Positions 16,701 to 24,923 are shown, counted from the stretch's first letter. The stretch is 64,000 bases of DNA from Prevotella sp. tf2-5 (GCF_900115435.1 NZ_FOWK01000001.1:310001-374000); one strand, 5' to 3'. Made by a program: numbers and translations. Notes: generated by a model not told the origin, from the sequence alone.

Positions 16701-16988
16701 CTGAGTAGTGTAGCCGATGTAGGAGACTACCAAAGTAGCACCTGGCTTCACGTTAAGTGTAAAGTTACCGTCGAAATCGGTCACCGTTCCATTGGTGGTT
16801 CCCTTTTCAACAACACTTGCACCAATCACGGGACCCTGAGAGTCACTAATGGTACCCGTGACCTTCTTCGTTGTCTGCTGAACAGCCTCCACCGAAGCAT
16901 CGGGATTAGCGGCCATTACAGGTGAGTACATACTCATAAGAGAGCATGCACCCATCAGCAGCGCAGTCTTTCTGATTTTTTGATTCAT
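13701..16988 (-). CDS. SusC/RagA family TonB-linked outer-membrane transporter
   Basis: A 1095-residue transporter. Order: signal peptide ending near VMAA, a carboxypeptidase-regulatory-like domain (VTGTISDSQGPVIGASVVEKG, VTDFDGNF), the TonB-box-like LDEVVVVGYG near residue 118, a plug with IRGVGTIGESSPLLIIDG and VLKDAASAAIYGARAANG, then a beta-barrel ending in ...WIVGASIKF with the usual terminal phenylalanine. It imports oligosaccharides across the outer membrane with the SusD protein that follows. The locus has no glycoside hydrolase and no regulator next to it, so it is an incomplete utilisation locus or works with enzymes elsewhere. Promoter and leader are in the 16989-17379 gap. Confidence 0.96.
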   Translation of the reverse strand: MNQKIRKTALLMGACSLMSMYSPVMAANPDASVEAVQQTTKKVTGTISDSQGPVIGASVVEKGTTNGTVTDFDGNFTLNVKPGATLVVSYIGYTTQEIAVGNQANFNITLKEDNALLDEVVVVGYGVQKKKLVTGATVQVKGEDIAKLNTTNALTAMQASSPGVNITQSSSQPGKGFKVNIRGVGTIGESSPLLIIDGINAGTADDGLNGLNPNDIESIDVLKDAASAAIYGARAANGVILVTTKQGKEGKLSIQYDGFVGWSNAYKVPGLLSAQDYMRVVNETNFNTYGTATNWGAIVPANILSQVENGWTGTDWFKEYENKNALQFSHAVTLSGGSERSKFSMSLNYSSNEGIMGGDNASSYKRYGGRINSEHIVLKGKDLIGEEHALLTVGENVSYWYHKSHDLPEGNGYWNIMQAAYTASPLVKPYNEDGSLASYAANHAGYSDMIYSNPLNHFMNGGFNSLNKSRDFGFGATIYWIVEPIKNLRYRGQFNTGFSGSNYRGVSLPYSQSSTSASGNYEMSMNQSESSSFTIENTLSYILPKLGKHTIDVLIGQSFERSNWNTYMNMGFKVSEEDLNSMVLNGWDYNIPSNYDRTTMSSHSGYDNPRLGSIASFFGRINWNYDEKYMLTAILRTDGSSNFAKGHRWGTFPSVSAGWVITNEPFMAKTSKWLDFLKIRASWGQNGNCKINNFYYLSNIGFSPTDYPDYGYKFSSDMNTTVNNTGSYVTGAYAKNVPNEDVTWETSEQWDLGLDARFLNGRLGLNFDWYVKKTKDWLVQAPMNEVLGYEEPAMINGGDVKNTGVEIALSWRDKIGKDFNYHANVNIATNKNKVTRLAAAGGKIGTDVSSALFQNSSYVSLVEEGHPIGFFYGMSYSGIWQNQAQIDAARAAGQAVLDGAVPGDPIWDDNDKDGTINYDKDRHEIGQPHPTMTLGVTLGFDWRGFDFGVTGSGAFGHKIMQAYRTALLANQYQQYTTDVFDRWHGEGTSNTQPRLTVGSVADQWVSTRYMHKGDYFKIQNITLGYDFCKLWKSSPFQQLRLYVQAQNLATITGYSGVDPECGANGGGNNANWVRGIDVGLYPTARTWIVGASIKF

Positions 16989-17379
16989 ACTTAGGTATTT
17001 TTCTTAGATTGATTTGAATAAATACATTTTTAGGTTATTTGAGTGGAGAACATATCCCCTTCCACGCCAAGCCCCTAGGACCCGCAATGGCAGAATGCTA
17101 ATTACTTTGTTATACTAGTTATGGTTTCAATTTTAATTATATATTAATAGTAATTATACGGTCTTACGTGAATGTTTTTTTCACGGTGCAAAAATAAAAC
17201 TTTTTTACGAAATGAAGCTATCTTTATTTGACAAATTTTGATACTATTTTGCTTTTTTGCTGTTTTTCGATAGTTTTGTTAACGATTTCAACACTTTTTA
17301 GCCAATAAGTGTAAATTTGACAATTTGCGTAAATAGCACGAAAGTATCTTTCGCGCGTACCTTAATAATATTATTTTAA
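16989..17379 (-). promoter_or_regulatory. Gene-free stretch with the SusC promoter and a long 5' leader
   Basis: No gene is visible. On the minus strand a -7 box TATTTTTG lies at 17196-17189, without a clear TTTG at the expected -33 distance, which would fit an activated promoter. The predicted leader is about 190 bases. Its first bases form a hairpin (CGTGAA/TTCACG, 17167-17185). Farther right, near the stop of the NigD-like gene, CGAAAGTATCTTTCG is a small perfect palindrome that could help end that transcript. Confidence 0.45.
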
Positions 17380-18072
17380 TTATGGAAGGAAGATACGTTC
17401 CAATTGACCATCATAGGTAGGGATGGTCAAACGAATCGTATCGAGTTTAACAGTATCAGGAAGAAGTATACTGATAAAACGACGACTGGTATAATATTGG
17501 GGAACACCACACTGGTCGTGAAGTAACCGAAAAACAGCCGTACATGTCTGGTCATCATTATGACGGATGGTGTCTTGGGCAAGTGCAACCTTCTGTGTGC
17601 CGTCATTATCGTCTGCTTGTCCTGTCTTGAGCAAAAGTCCGAGGTTCAGGTATTTCCTATTCTTACTTAGCCAGGCACTCTCTATTCCTATCGGATCTTC
17701 GGGTTGTTGTCCCAACTGCCAATGCTTAACGGCACGCAATGTAGGAACAGCACCAAGGGAGACAGGCTCCGCCGTTGTCTCGCTGACCTGATTATAATAA
17801 AGGACAGCACGATAGGTAGTGTCTGCCGTCTCTATCCATTTTGCTGTAGCATAGGGAGTCAGTGTGAAACGGTTGCCGTCATCTAACGTGAAAGCTGTCG
17901 CTTCTTTTTCGCTATTGATGGAGAGATCAACCAGTTCTGCCTGCATCAATGAATACTTGCCTTGTCCTTTGTCATAACTGTCCGTCGTACAGGAAAGGAG
18001 TAAAAAAATAAAAAAGTAAAAAGGTAAGGCAGTCATTGCCATCCATTTTATGATATGTTTCCTAATACTCAT
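17380..18072 (-). CDS. NigD-like lipoprotein
   Basis: A 230-residue lipoprotein (hydrophobic leader FYFFIFLLLSC, lipobox LLSC). After residue 40 it has the two-part layout of NigD-like proteins: a small beta barrel (residues 40-90, DDGNRFTLTPY) and a beta-sandwich (IGIESAWLSKNRKYLNLGLLL, then VFRLLHDQ and the RRFISILLPD region). The NigD family is named after a bacteriocin-operon lipoprotein, but most members have no known function. It follows the acyltransferase gene after 12 bases, so it probably shares its transcript. Confidence 0.8.
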   Translation of the reverse strand: MSIRKHIIKWMAMTALPFYFFIFLLLSCTTDSYDKGQGKYSLMQAELVDLSINSEKEATAFTLDDGNRFTLTPYATAKWIETADTTYRAVLYYNQVSETTAEPVSLGAVPTLRAVKHWQLGQQPEDPIGIESAWLSKNRKYLNLGLLLKTGQADDNDGTQKVALAQDTIRHNDDQTCTAVFRLLHDQCGVPQYYTSRRFISILLPDTVKLDTIRLTIPTYDGQLERIFLP

Positions 18073-18084
18073 CGTTTTTTCTTT

Positions 18085-19260
18085 TTACTCTTTTGCTTTT
18101 AAAAAGTTCCGTAAAGGGTTGGCATACATGGTCAGCATCCGCTCACGCAGAAACGACTCATCCTTATTGGGGATTTTGATCTTCGCCAGTTGTGCGGATA
18201 GGTATTCCTCAAAGCGAGTGACATCAGAAGGAGTGTAATGACTAGCAAGACTAGTATTTTCAGGAGAACCAGTACTAGAGACACCCGCATTCTCAAGAAG
18301 ATCCAATGCGATATAGTTACAGGGATAGAGGCTGTAGTGGCGATGGATCTCCAGATCCATACGCTGGGCAACAGCCTTGAAGAACTCATTCTTGGGAAGG
18401 TCCCGTAATTCATCAATCCATTCATTGATTGGAGTACCACACTGATAATGTACCCTGCCCTTATAACCGAAAATACCCGTCTTCATATTATCGAGGTCAT
18501 CCTGTTTACTCTTCTTGAAGTTAGGATTGTCTCTTTTCTGCTGGAACTCCTGTGCCTTCAGATAGTCACATGGATCAAACTCATAACTGATGGTCAAAGG
18601 CACGATGTTGAGTTCTTTTAAGTCGCCTCCCATGGCAAGCATTTTCAATACCGACTCCTGGGTACGGTCATCAGAGTCCTTTGCCCTTCCTTCTCGCTGG
18701 GCAATCCATATATTTTCCTTTTTCTGTGTTACGGCATAATGGATATAGCTACTCATCAACTGACTGCTGCGCATCATCTCATGGGCAGTCAGTCCACGAC
18801 GGACAGTAAAAGCCTTGTTCATGCGAACCAGTCGCTTAATCCAAGGATAAATCAACAAATTATCTCCAATACCAATCTCCACCGTAGTCGGATAGCCCTT
18901 CTTATTGAGCGACACATCCAGAAAAGCAGAGTCAAGAACAATATCACGATGGTTGGAGACAAACGTATAACGTTCGTTTAGATGAGAGTTGATATTAGAG
19001 TCTTCGAAACTGAGTCCATCCGTATATTTACGGACGAAATGCCAAACGACAGGTTTCATGAATCGAAGTTGGAAATCCAAGGGTGTCTTCACCCCGATGA
19101 AGGCAAGGCGCAATAGTCCGTTGCGAACAGCCTTCGGCAACCAAGGCACAAACCCCTTCAGCAACAAAGAGAACTGACGATCGTTTATCAGTTCCTCAAA
19201 TGCTTGCTTCATCTCCCCTCTTTCGTATGGGCGAATCTCATCAAACTCCTTCCTATCCAT
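18085..19260 (-). CDS. Glycerol-phosphate acyltransferase family protein (PlsC/PlsB-like)
   Basis: A 391-residue protein without a signal peptide. Block I of the acyltransferase family is SNHRDIVLDSAFL (about residues 102-114), and block III is IAQREGRAKDSDDRTQ (about 186-201). Block IV-like NIVPLTISYEFDPCDY follows. Such proteins transfer acyl chains to glycerol-phosphate lipids at the inner membrane; the exact acceptor cannot be told. The spacing in block I is H-x5-D when counted from the histidine, slightly different from the textbook H-x4-D, as in other members of this Bacteroidetes subgroup that I remember. It lies 33 bases after ddl. Confidence 0.82.
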   Translation of the reverse strand: MDRKEFDEIRPYERGEMKQAFEELINDRQFSLLLKGFVPWLPKAVRNGLLRLAFIGVKTPLDFQLRFMKPVVWHFVRKYTDGLSFEDSNINSHLNERYTFVSNHRDIVLDSAFLDVSLNKKGYPTTVEIGIGDNLLIYPWIKRLVRMNKAFTVRRGLTAHEMMRSSQLMSSYIHYAVTQKKENIWIAQREGRAKDSDDRTQESVLKMLAMGGDLKELNIVPLTISYEFDPCDYLKAQEFQQKRDNPNFKKSKQDDLDNMKTGIFGYKGRVHYQCGTPINEWIDELRDLPKNEFFKAVAQRMDLEIHRHYSLYPCNYIALDLLENAGVSSTGSPENTSLASHYTPSDVTRFEEYLSAQLAKIKIPNKDESFLRERMLTMYANPLRNFLKAKE

Positions 19261-19293
19261 GGCGGCAGCAAACTATCTACTATACACTCTAAT

Positions 19294-20286
19294 CTAAGAA
19301 AACTGGTTCTCCACAATATCCGTCAGTACTTCCGTCATGGAGAGCCCTGCGGCTTTTACTTGCTGAGGTATGAAACTGGTAGGAGTCATGCCCGGAGTAG
19401 TGTTCACCTCCAGCATGTATATCTTACCTTCCGGAGATATGATATAATCAATACGGATAATGCCATTACAATGCAGGATGTCATAGATATGACTAGTTAT
19501 CTCACCAACCCGGCGTGTCAAACTTTCACTAATGCGTGCCGGTGTAATTTCCTTCACCTGTCCATTGTACTTCGCATCATAGTCGAAGAACTCATTCGAA
19601 GTGACAACCTCCGTAATGGGGAAAGGAACAGCCTTTTCTTTTGTCTTATAGATACCCATGGTTATTTCTGTACCTTTCAGATACTGCTCCACCATCACCT
19701 CAGAGCTTTCCATCATCGCCTTACGGATGGCAGGGGCAAGTTGATCGGCATTCTTCACTTTTGACACACCGAAAGATGAGCCATCAGTGGCAGGTTTGAC
19801 AAAACAAGGCATACCGATACGCTGTTCTATCTCATCATCGCTCACGAGTTCCTCATAGCCCTTGCGAATCAGCAACGAGTCTGCCACAAGGATACCATAA
19901 GCACGCAGATACTGATTAAGGACAAACTTATCAAACGTGATTGCCTCCACTAAGACGCCACTGGTGCTATATGGAACACCTACCAAATCGAAATAGCCTT
20001 GCATGATACCATTCTCACCAGGAGTACCATGAATGGTGATATAGGCATAGTCAAAGCGTTTTGCTATTCCATCCTCAATAAAAGAGAAATCGTTACGGTC
20101 GATTCTAGCCGTTGTACCGTCATGCAGTTCCACAAGCCAGTCTTGTCCCTTCACATCCACAATATACACATCATACCGCTCTTTGTCAAAGAACGAATAC
20201 AGACCCTGGGCAGAGCGCAATGACACATCATGCTCAGAAGAGTCACCACCACAGACGATGGCTATCACACGTTTTAAATTCTTCAT
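19294..20286 (-). CDS. ddl: D-alanine--D-alanine ligase
   Basis: A 330-residue ATP-grasp ligase that makes D-Ala-D-Ala for peptidoglycan. I place the start at 20286 (MKNLKRVIAIVCGGDSSEHD); a start at 20331 would add 15 residues translated from the octamer repeat and is rejected. Visible signatures are the N-terminal GGDSSEHDVSL, the loop HGTPGENG, the ATP-grasp FVKPATDGSSFGVSKV, and the magnesium and substrate loop LEVNTTPGMTPTSFIPQQ near the C-terminus. Length and motifs are normal. It sits in the order PASTA protein, pseudouridine synthase, ddl, acyltransferase, which is a familiar Bacteroidetes arrangement. Confidence 0.96.
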   Translation of the reverse strand: MKNLKRVIAIVCGGDSSEHDVSLRSAQGLYSFFDKERYDVYIVDVKGQDWLVELHDGTTARIDRNDFSFIEDGIAKRFDYAYITIHGTPGENGIMQGYFDLVGVPYSTSGVLVEAITFDKFVLNQYLRAYGILVADSLLIRKGYEELVSDDEIEQRIGMPCFVKPATDGSSFGVSKVKNADQLAPAIRKAMMESSEVMVEQYLKGTEITMGIYKTKEKAVPFPITEVVTSNEFFDYDAKYNGQVKEITPARISESLTRRVGEITSHIYDILHCNGIIRIDYIISPEGKIYMLEVNTTPGMTPTSFIPQQVKAAGLSMTEVLTDIVENQFS

Positions 20287-20301
20287 ATTATTTTCTTTTT
20301 T

Positions 20302-20373
20302 CAATATTTCGATATTACGATATTTCGACATCTCGATATGTCGAGATTACGATATTTCAGTATTACGACTATA
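20302..20373. repeat. Octamer-period repeat spanning the end of the RluD-like gene
   Basis: Nine contiguous 8-bp units with consensus CGATATTW run from 20302 (CAATATTT, CGATATTA, CGATATTT, CGACATCT, CGATATGT, CGAGATTA, CGATATTT, CAGTATTA, CGACTATA). The stop codon of the pseudouridine synthase (20349-20347) lies inside the sixth unit, so the last residues of that protein are encoded by repeat units. The rest fills the gap before ddl. Confidence 0.7.
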
Positions 20374-21405
20374 GTGCCGCCATTTCTCAATAAGTGCCGC
20401 CATGTCCTCGGCAAGTTCAGAGGTAAAATCCATCTGTTCACCAGTAACAGGATGGACAAAGCCTAACGTCTTGGCATGCAGTGCCTGACGGTTACAGAGT
20501 TTGAGACAGTTTTGGATATACGCCTTATAGGAGGCAGTACGTTCGCCTCGCAGGATCTCTGTCCCCCCATAGCGTTCATCACCGAAGAGCGGATGCCCAA
20601 TATGTTTCATATGGGCTCGAATCTGATGAGTCCGTCCTGTCTCTAGACGACATTCCACCAAAGTCACATAACCATAACGCTCCAACACCTTATAATGGGT
20701 AATGGCACTCTTGCCGACCTCTGTCCCTGGGGGGAATACTGCCATCCGAAGGCGGTCTTTAGGATCACGTCCGATATTCCCTTCAATACGCCCGGTGTCT
20801 TCCGAGAAGTTCCCCCAGACCAAGGCATGATAGCTGCGATGCGTATCATGATTGAAGAATTGTGCTCCTAATTCTGTCTTCGCCTCTGGTGTCTTGGCTA
20901 TTACCAATAGTCCACTGGTATCCTTATCAATACGATGTACCAGTCCCACGGACGGGTCATTGGGATCATAAGTTGGCAGATCTCGCAGATGCCATGCTAC
21001 GGCATTGACTAATGTTCCGTGGAAGTTGCCACAACCAGGATGCACCACCATCCCTGCAGGTTTGTTGATGACCATCAACTGATCGTCTTCATAGACAATC
21101 TCTAACGGAATATCCTCCGGCTCTATCGTCGTATCATAATGGGGACGATCGAGCATTAAAGTTATCACATCCCCTGGTCGAACCTTATAATTACTCTTGA
21201 CGGGCTTACCATTAACCTGGATGAATCCTGCGTCTGCCGCTTTTTGAATGCGATTGCGGGAAGAATGCTGCACATGCTCCGACATATATTTGTCAATGCG
21301 AACGGCTTGCTGACCACGATCCACCTCCATCCGAAGGTGCTCATACAGGTTATCCTGTCCCTCGTCATCCTCCATCAAAGTGATTTCATCCAACTCCTCT
21401 ATCAT
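20347..21405 (-). CDS. rluD: RluA/RluD family ribosomal RNA pseudouridine synthase
   Basis: A 352-residue protein. An S4 RNA-binding domain occupies about residues 36-95 (VRIDKYMSEHVQHSSRNRIQKA), followed by the catalytic domain with VINKPAGMVVHPG and the motif HRIDKDTSGLLVIAKT, whose first aspartate is the catalytic residue of the family. ETGRTHQIRAHM and HPLFGDERYGG follow. It isomerises uridines in 23S rRNA. The symbol is by family resemblance; RluA-type paralogs are hard to separate. The C-terminal ten residues (RHYSRNTEIS) run into an octamer repeat and are probably recent. The start overlaps the PASTA gene by four bases. Confidence 0.88.
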   Translation of the reverse strand: MIEELDEITLMEDDEGQDNLYEHLRMEVDRGQQAVRIDKYMSEHVQHSSRNRIQKAADAGFIQVNGKPVKSNYKVRPGDVITLMLDRPHYDTTIEPEDIPLEIVYEDDQLMVINKPAGMVVHPGCGNFHGTLVNAVAWHLRDLPTYDPNDPSVGLVHRIDKDTSGLLVIAKTPEAKTELGAQFFNHDTHRSYHALVWGNFSEDTGRIEGNIGRDPKDRLRMAVFPPGTEVGKSAITHYKVLERYGYVTLVECRLETGRTHQIRAHMKHIGHPLFGDERYGGTEILRGERTASYKAYIQNCLKLCNRQALHAKTLGFVHPVTGEQMDFTSELAEDMAALIEKWRHYSRNTEIS

Positions 21406-22091
21406 GGTGCTGTAACTTCTACAAAATCATCCACCTCGCCGGCAGGATTACCCTCATGGACCTCATGAATGCCCTCCGTCGGATCTGCCTCATAGGTGGG
21501 ATCCACATATTCATCTAATGCCGCATCATCCTCATCATACGAGCCTGTTCCTATCAGCAACGTCAAAGGAAAGTCTATGGGGACACGGTCACCGTTTGAC
21601 ACTCTTCTGCCCCGACAGACAACACCATAGACCCAGTCTTTCTCACCTACCACCCTCTGAGGCTCTGTCAAACGGAATCCCATCGCCATCAGTTTTGCCT
21701 CTGCCTCACGATAGCTAGAGTTATCAACGATATCAGGTATCGCAAAGGTGGGCGACGACGGGGAGTTGACTGTCACGTAAATAGTATGACCAGACTTGAC
21801 CTTCGTACCAAACCCTGGCGTCTGAGCAAGAATACAGTCTGCAGGTAATGTCTTTTGGAAGCCAGAATCGCTGACCACGATATTCAGCCCTTCTTCCTCC
21901 AATAGCAGCCGTGCCTTATGATAAGTCATCCCTTTCAACTCCGGGACATCAATCCCTTCACCATGATGGGTATATATATCCAGTCCATACTTCACACCGA
22001 CACAGAACAGCACGACAACGACTGCCATGGCAAACAGGTTGAGAAGCACATATTGGCTGGCTATCTTTTTCCAAATTTCCTTCACGTTCAT
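21402..22091 (-). CDS. PASTA-domain membrane protein
   Basis: A 229-residue protein. I use ATG at 22091 (MNVKEIWKKIASQYVLL), since the upstream 40 codons of the open frame cover the promoter. One transmembrane helix lies at about residues 14-36 and is followed by PASTA repeats outside the cytoplasm: VPELKGMTYHKARLLLEEEGLNIVV, FAIPDIVDNSSYREAEAKLMAMGF (these runs are described by position, about residues 48-75 and 118-142), and a weaker third one. An acidic C-terminal tail follows. PASTA domains usually bind peptidoglycan or its precursors. Unlike in Gram-positive bacteria no kinase domain is attached. The gene is first in the operon with rluD and ddl, consistent with a cell-wall role. Confidence 0.85.
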   Translation of the reverse strand: MNVKEIWKKIASQYVLLNLFAMAVVVVLFCVGVKYGLDIYTHHGEGIDVPELKGMTYHKARLLLEEEGLNIVVSDSGFQKTLPADCILAQTPGFGTKVKSGHTIYVTVNSPSSPTFAIPDIVDNSSYREAEAKLMAMGFRLTEPQRVVGEKDWVYGVVCRGRRVSNGDRVPIDFPLTLLIGTGSYDEDDAALDEYVDPTYEADPTEGIHEVHEGNPAGEVDDFVEVTAP

Positions 22092-22122
22092 TATATTATT
22101 ATAAACTTCACGTTCTAAACGG

Positions 22123-22154
22123 CAAAAATACAAAGAATAATCGACAATGCCAAA
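22123..22154 (-). promoter_or_regulatory. Promoter of the PASTA-rluD-ddl operon
   Basis: TTTG (22154-22151), 20 bases, TATTTTTG (22130-22123) on the minus strand. The leader to the start codon at 22091 is about 25-30 bases. Confidence 0.7.
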
Positions 22155-22232
22155 TAATCGACAAAAAAAATCGAGAGCTAACCTTATGGTTACTCCCGAC
22201 ATTTCTTCCATTTACTCCTTTAAAAACGGAGA

Positions 22233-22388
22233 TTACTTTCCGTGATGCTCGTCAGAAACAGTCAACTTCTTGCGACCTTTCGCACGGCGGGAAGCCAATA
22301 CACGACGACCATTCTTTGTTGCCATACGCTCGCGGAAACCATGCTTGTTCACGCGGCGGCGATTGTGTGGCTGAAATGTTCTTTTCAT
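22233..22388 (-). CDS. rpmH: 50S ribosomal protein L34
   Basis: A 51-residue basic protein beginning [20 protein letters not shown] and continuing [20 protein letters not shown], the unmistakable L34 sequence. It ends [11 protein letters not shown], a tail slightly longer than the bacterial core. It is a structural component of the large ribosomal subunit. The gene stands alone on the minus strand, divergent from efp, with its own promoter. The usual rnpA/dnaA neighbours are absent, which is common in Bacteroidetes. Confidence 0.97.
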   Translation of the reverse strand: MKRTFQPHNRRRVNKHGFRERMATKNGRRVLASRRAKGRKKLTVSDEHHGK

Positions 22389-22432
22389 TGTTTTTTATCT
22401 TTATTTTATTGTTATTACTCAATTTCGGACTG

Positions 22433-22464
22433 CAAAAGTACGCATTAATTTCGAATTATGCAAG
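22433..22464 (-). promoter_or_regulatory. Promoter of rpmH
   Basis: A -7 box TACTTTTG at 22440-22433 on the minus strand, with CTTG (three of four matches to TTTG) 20 bases upstream at 22464-22461. Confidence 0.6.
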
Positions 22465-22514
22465 TTTTCTTGTAATTTTTAATGTTTAATCTTTCATTTT
22501 TCATATAAAAGTAT

Positions 22515-22522
22515 TACCTTTG
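22515..22522 (+). promoter_or_regulatory. -7 box of the efp promoter
   Basis: TACCTTTG about 45 bases before the efp start codon. No TTTG is found at 19-21 bases upstream. The leader contains AAAGGAGAT (22530-22538), but this lies about 30 bases from the ATG, too far to serve as a normal ribosome-binding site. Confidence 0.5.
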
Positions 22523-22567
22523 CACCCGCAAAAGGAGATATATACATTATTAAAATAGCTATTTTAT

Positions 22568-23134
22568 ATGATTAATTCACAAGACATTAAGAAAGGAACT
22601 GCTATCCGCATGGATGGCTCTATTTGGGTTTGCATCGATTTCCAGCATCGTAAGCCAGGTAAGGGTAACACCATCATGAACATCAAGATGAAGAATGTCA
22701 CTGACGGTCGTGTATTGGAGCGTCGCTACAACATCGGTGAGAAACTGGAGGATGTGGTCATCGAGCACCGTGACTATCAGTATCTCTACGAGGATCAGGA
22801 GGGACGTATCTTCATGAACCAGGAGAGCTTTGAGCAGATTCCTATTGCCAACGACCTGGTGATTGGTCATGAGTACATGAAAGAGGGTGACGTGGTATCT
22901 GTTGTCAGCGACACCACAGACGGTACCATTCTCTATGCTGAGATGCCCGTTAAGACGAATCTTCGTGTGACTCACTCAGAGCCCGGTATCAAGGGAGACA
23001 CTGCCACTAACGCCACCAAACCCGCAACACTGGAGACTGGTGTAGAGGTTCGTGTTCCTTTGTTCATCAATGAGGGAGATCTCATTCAGGTTGATACCCG
23101 CGACGGCAGTTACCTGAACCGTGTGAAGGAGTAG
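22568..23134 (+). CDS. efp: Elongation factor P
   Basis: A 188-residue protein with the three beta-barrel domains of EF-P. The tip loop of domain I reads RKPGKGNT with lysine at position 32, the residue that contacts the peptidyl transferase centre. The central and C-terminal OB-fold regions include VTHSEPGIKGDTATNATKPA and the EF-P signature LETGVEVRVPLFINEGDLI (residues about 157-175). It relieves ribosome stalling at polyproline. The length is standard. A glycosyltransferase gene follows after 26 bases on the same strand. Confidence 0.97.
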   Translation: MINSQDIKKGTAIRMDGSIWVCIDFQHRKPGKGNTIMNIKMKNVTDGRVLERRYNIGEKLEDVVIEHRDYQYLYEDQEGRIFMNQESFEQIPIANDLVIGHEYMKEGDVVSVVSDTTDGTILYAEMPVKTNLRVTHSEPGIKGDTATNATKPATLETGVEVRVPLFINEGDLIQVDTRDGSYLNRVKE

Positions 23135-23160
23135 TTTCAATTGAAATTGATCATTGACAA

Positions 23161-24210
23161 TTGAAGTATTCGATTATCGTTCCAGTATTCAATCGCCCTG
23201 ACGAAGTGGACGAATTGCTTGAGAGCCTTTGCTCCCAAACACTGAAAGACTTCGAAGTGGTAATTGTTGAGGACGGATCAGAGATACCATGCAAGGATGT
23301 TTGCGACAAGTACGCAAGCATCCTTGATTTACATTATTACCAGAAGGACAACAGCGGTCCTGGTCAGAGTCGTAACTATGGAGCAGAACGTGCCAAAGGT
23401 GACTGGCTCATTATCCTTGACTCCGACGTGGTACTCCCCCCAGGATATATGGAGAGTGTAGAACAAAAAACTCAACGATCAACGCCCAATACTCAACTGG
23501 CATGCTGGGGCGGCCCCGATGCCTCCCACCCTTCCTTCACCCCTGTGCAAAAAGCCATCTCCTATTCGATGACCTCTTTCTTCACCACTGGTGGTATCCG
23601 TGGTGGCAAGAAAAAACTCGACAAGTTCTATCCCCGCTCCTTTAATATGGGTATCCGTCGGGATGTCTACCTGCAACTGGGTGGTTTCTCCAAGATGCGC
23701 TTCGGAGAGGACATCGATTTCAGCTACCGCATTGTGGAGGCTGGCTATCAGCCCCAGCTTTTCCCAGAGGCATGGGTATGGCATAAGCGCCGTACGGATT
23801 TTCGCAAATTCTTCCGACAGGTCTATAACAGCGGTATTGCCCGCATCAATTTAGAGAAGCGGCATCCTAACACCCTCAAACTGGTACATTTGTTACCATC
23901 GGTATTTACTATCGGAGTAATTGCAATGGTTCTTGTCTCCGCTGTTGGACGTGTCCTGATGCATTATGATGACGTACATCGCTGGTTCTGGCTCTGCGCC
24001 GCTCCATGGCTGCCTATCATCCTCTATAGCCTCGTCATCCTCATCGACTCCACCATACAAAACAAAAGTCTGAAAGTAGGGATACTCAGTATTCCCGCTG
24101 CCTTTGTCCAACTGATGGGCTACGGACTGGGATTCATCGAGAGTTGGTGGAAACGATGTGTCTTAAAACAAGACGAGTTTACTGCATTTGAGAAAAACTT
24201 CTATCAATAG
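23161..24210 (+). CDS. Family 2 glycosyltransferase with C-terminal membrane helices
   Basis: A 349-residue protein. The start is TTG at 23161: the codon two before it is a stop (TGA), and TTG gives the standard GT2 beginning MKYSIIVPVFNRPDEVDELL. The GT-A fold shows VVIVEDGSE, then ILDSDVVLPPGY (the D-x-D-like metal site), and RFGEDIDFSYRIVEAGY (the ED motif, residues about 180-196), followed by WHKRRT. Two to three hydrophobic segments lie in residues 240-330 (LLPSVFTIGVIAMVLVSAVG and LPIILYSLVILI), so it sits at the inner membrane. The donor and acceptor are unknown. The intergenic region ahead is made of TCAATTG/CAATTGA inverted pieces that reach into the start codon. Confidence 0.85.
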   Translation: MKYSIIVPVFNRPDEVDELLESLCSQTLKDFEVVIVEDGSEIPCKDVCDKYASILDLHYYQKDNSGPGQSRNYGAERAKGDWLIILDSDVVLPPGYMESVEQKTQRSTPNTQLACWGGPDASHPSFTPVQKAISYSMTSFFTTGGIRGGKKKLDKFYPRSFNMGIRRDVYLQLGGFSKMRFGEDIDFSYRIVEAGYQPQLFPEAWVWHKRRTDFRKFFRQVYNSGIARINLEKRHPNTLKLVHLLPSVFTIGVIAMVLVSAVGRVLMHYDDVHRWFWLCAAPWLPIILYSLVILIDSTIQNKSLKVGILSIPAAFVQLMGYGLGFIESWWKRCVLKQDEFTAFEKNFYQ

Positions 24211-24236
24211 CAAATCTTTCTTATTATCAACTAAAA

Positions 24237-24923
24237 ATGGAAAAACTAACTATTAATCAATGGGCGGAAGAAGACCGTCCTCGTGAAAAAATGATGCGAC
24301 AGGGCGCAGAGTCACTGAGTAACGCCGAGTTGCTTGCCATCCTCATCGGGTCTGGCTCCACCAAAGAGAGTGCCGTAGACCTGATGAAACATGTACTGAA
24401 CGACTGTCACAACAACTTAAACACCTTGGGCAAGAAAAACATTGGCGAGCTCTGCCAGTATAACGGTATCGGAGAGGCGAAAGCCATTTCCATACTCGCT
24501 GCCTGTGAGTTAGGGAAGCGGCGTCAGATAGAGACACTTGAGGAGCGTTCTGACTGTGGGACCGCCACCCGTATCTATAACCACATGCATCCTGTGATGC
24601 AAGACCTGGACACTGAAGAGTTTTGGATTCTACTTATGAACCAGAATTACAAACTTATCAAGAAGATGCGTGTCTCACATGGTGGCATCACCGAGGTAGC
24701 AGTAGACATCCGTATCATTCTCAAGGAAGCTGTCCTTGCCAATGCCACCATCCTTGCAGTCTGCCACAACCACCCTTCAGGTAATCTCCGACCCAGTAAG
24801 GAAGATGACCACTTGACAGAGAATCTGCTGAAAGCATGCAGGGTGATGCGCATCCTTTTCCTTGATCACGTCATCGTGACTGACGGTCATTATTACAGTT
24901 ACCACGAAGAAGGACGACTGTGA
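24237..24923 (+). CDS. radC: RadC family JAB/MPN-domain protein
   Basis: A 228-residue protein of normal RadC length. The N-terminal helical part has LSNAELLAILIGSGSTKESAVDL and helix-hairpin-helix-like YNGIGEAKAISILAACELG (residue ranges about 26-50 and 77-95). The C-terminal JAB/MPN domain carries the metal site motif CHNHPSGNLRPSKEDD (H-x-H ... S ... D). RadC was once linked to DNA repair, but its biochemical role is unresolved. It follows the glycosyltransferase after 26 bases and precedes the metal-efflux gene, from which it is separated by an operator-like region. Confidence 0.93.
   Translation: MEKLTINQWAEEDRPREKMMRQGAESLSNAELLAILIGSGSTKESAVDLMKHVLNDCHNNLNTLGKKNIGELCQYNGIGEAKAISILAACELGKRRQIETLEERSDCGTATRIYNHMHPVMQDLDTEEFWILLMNQNYKLIKKMRVSHGGITEVAVDIRIILKEAVLANATILAVCHNHPSGNLRPSKEDDHLTENLLKACRVMRILFLDHVIVTDGHYYSYHEEGRL

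Noticed and set aside
22568..24210. Glycosyltransferase next to efp as an EF-P-modifying enzyme (EarP-like)
   Set aside because: EF-P has lysine at position 32, not the arginine used by EarP, and the neighbour is a GT2 enzyme with C-terminal membrane helices, not an EarP-type protein.
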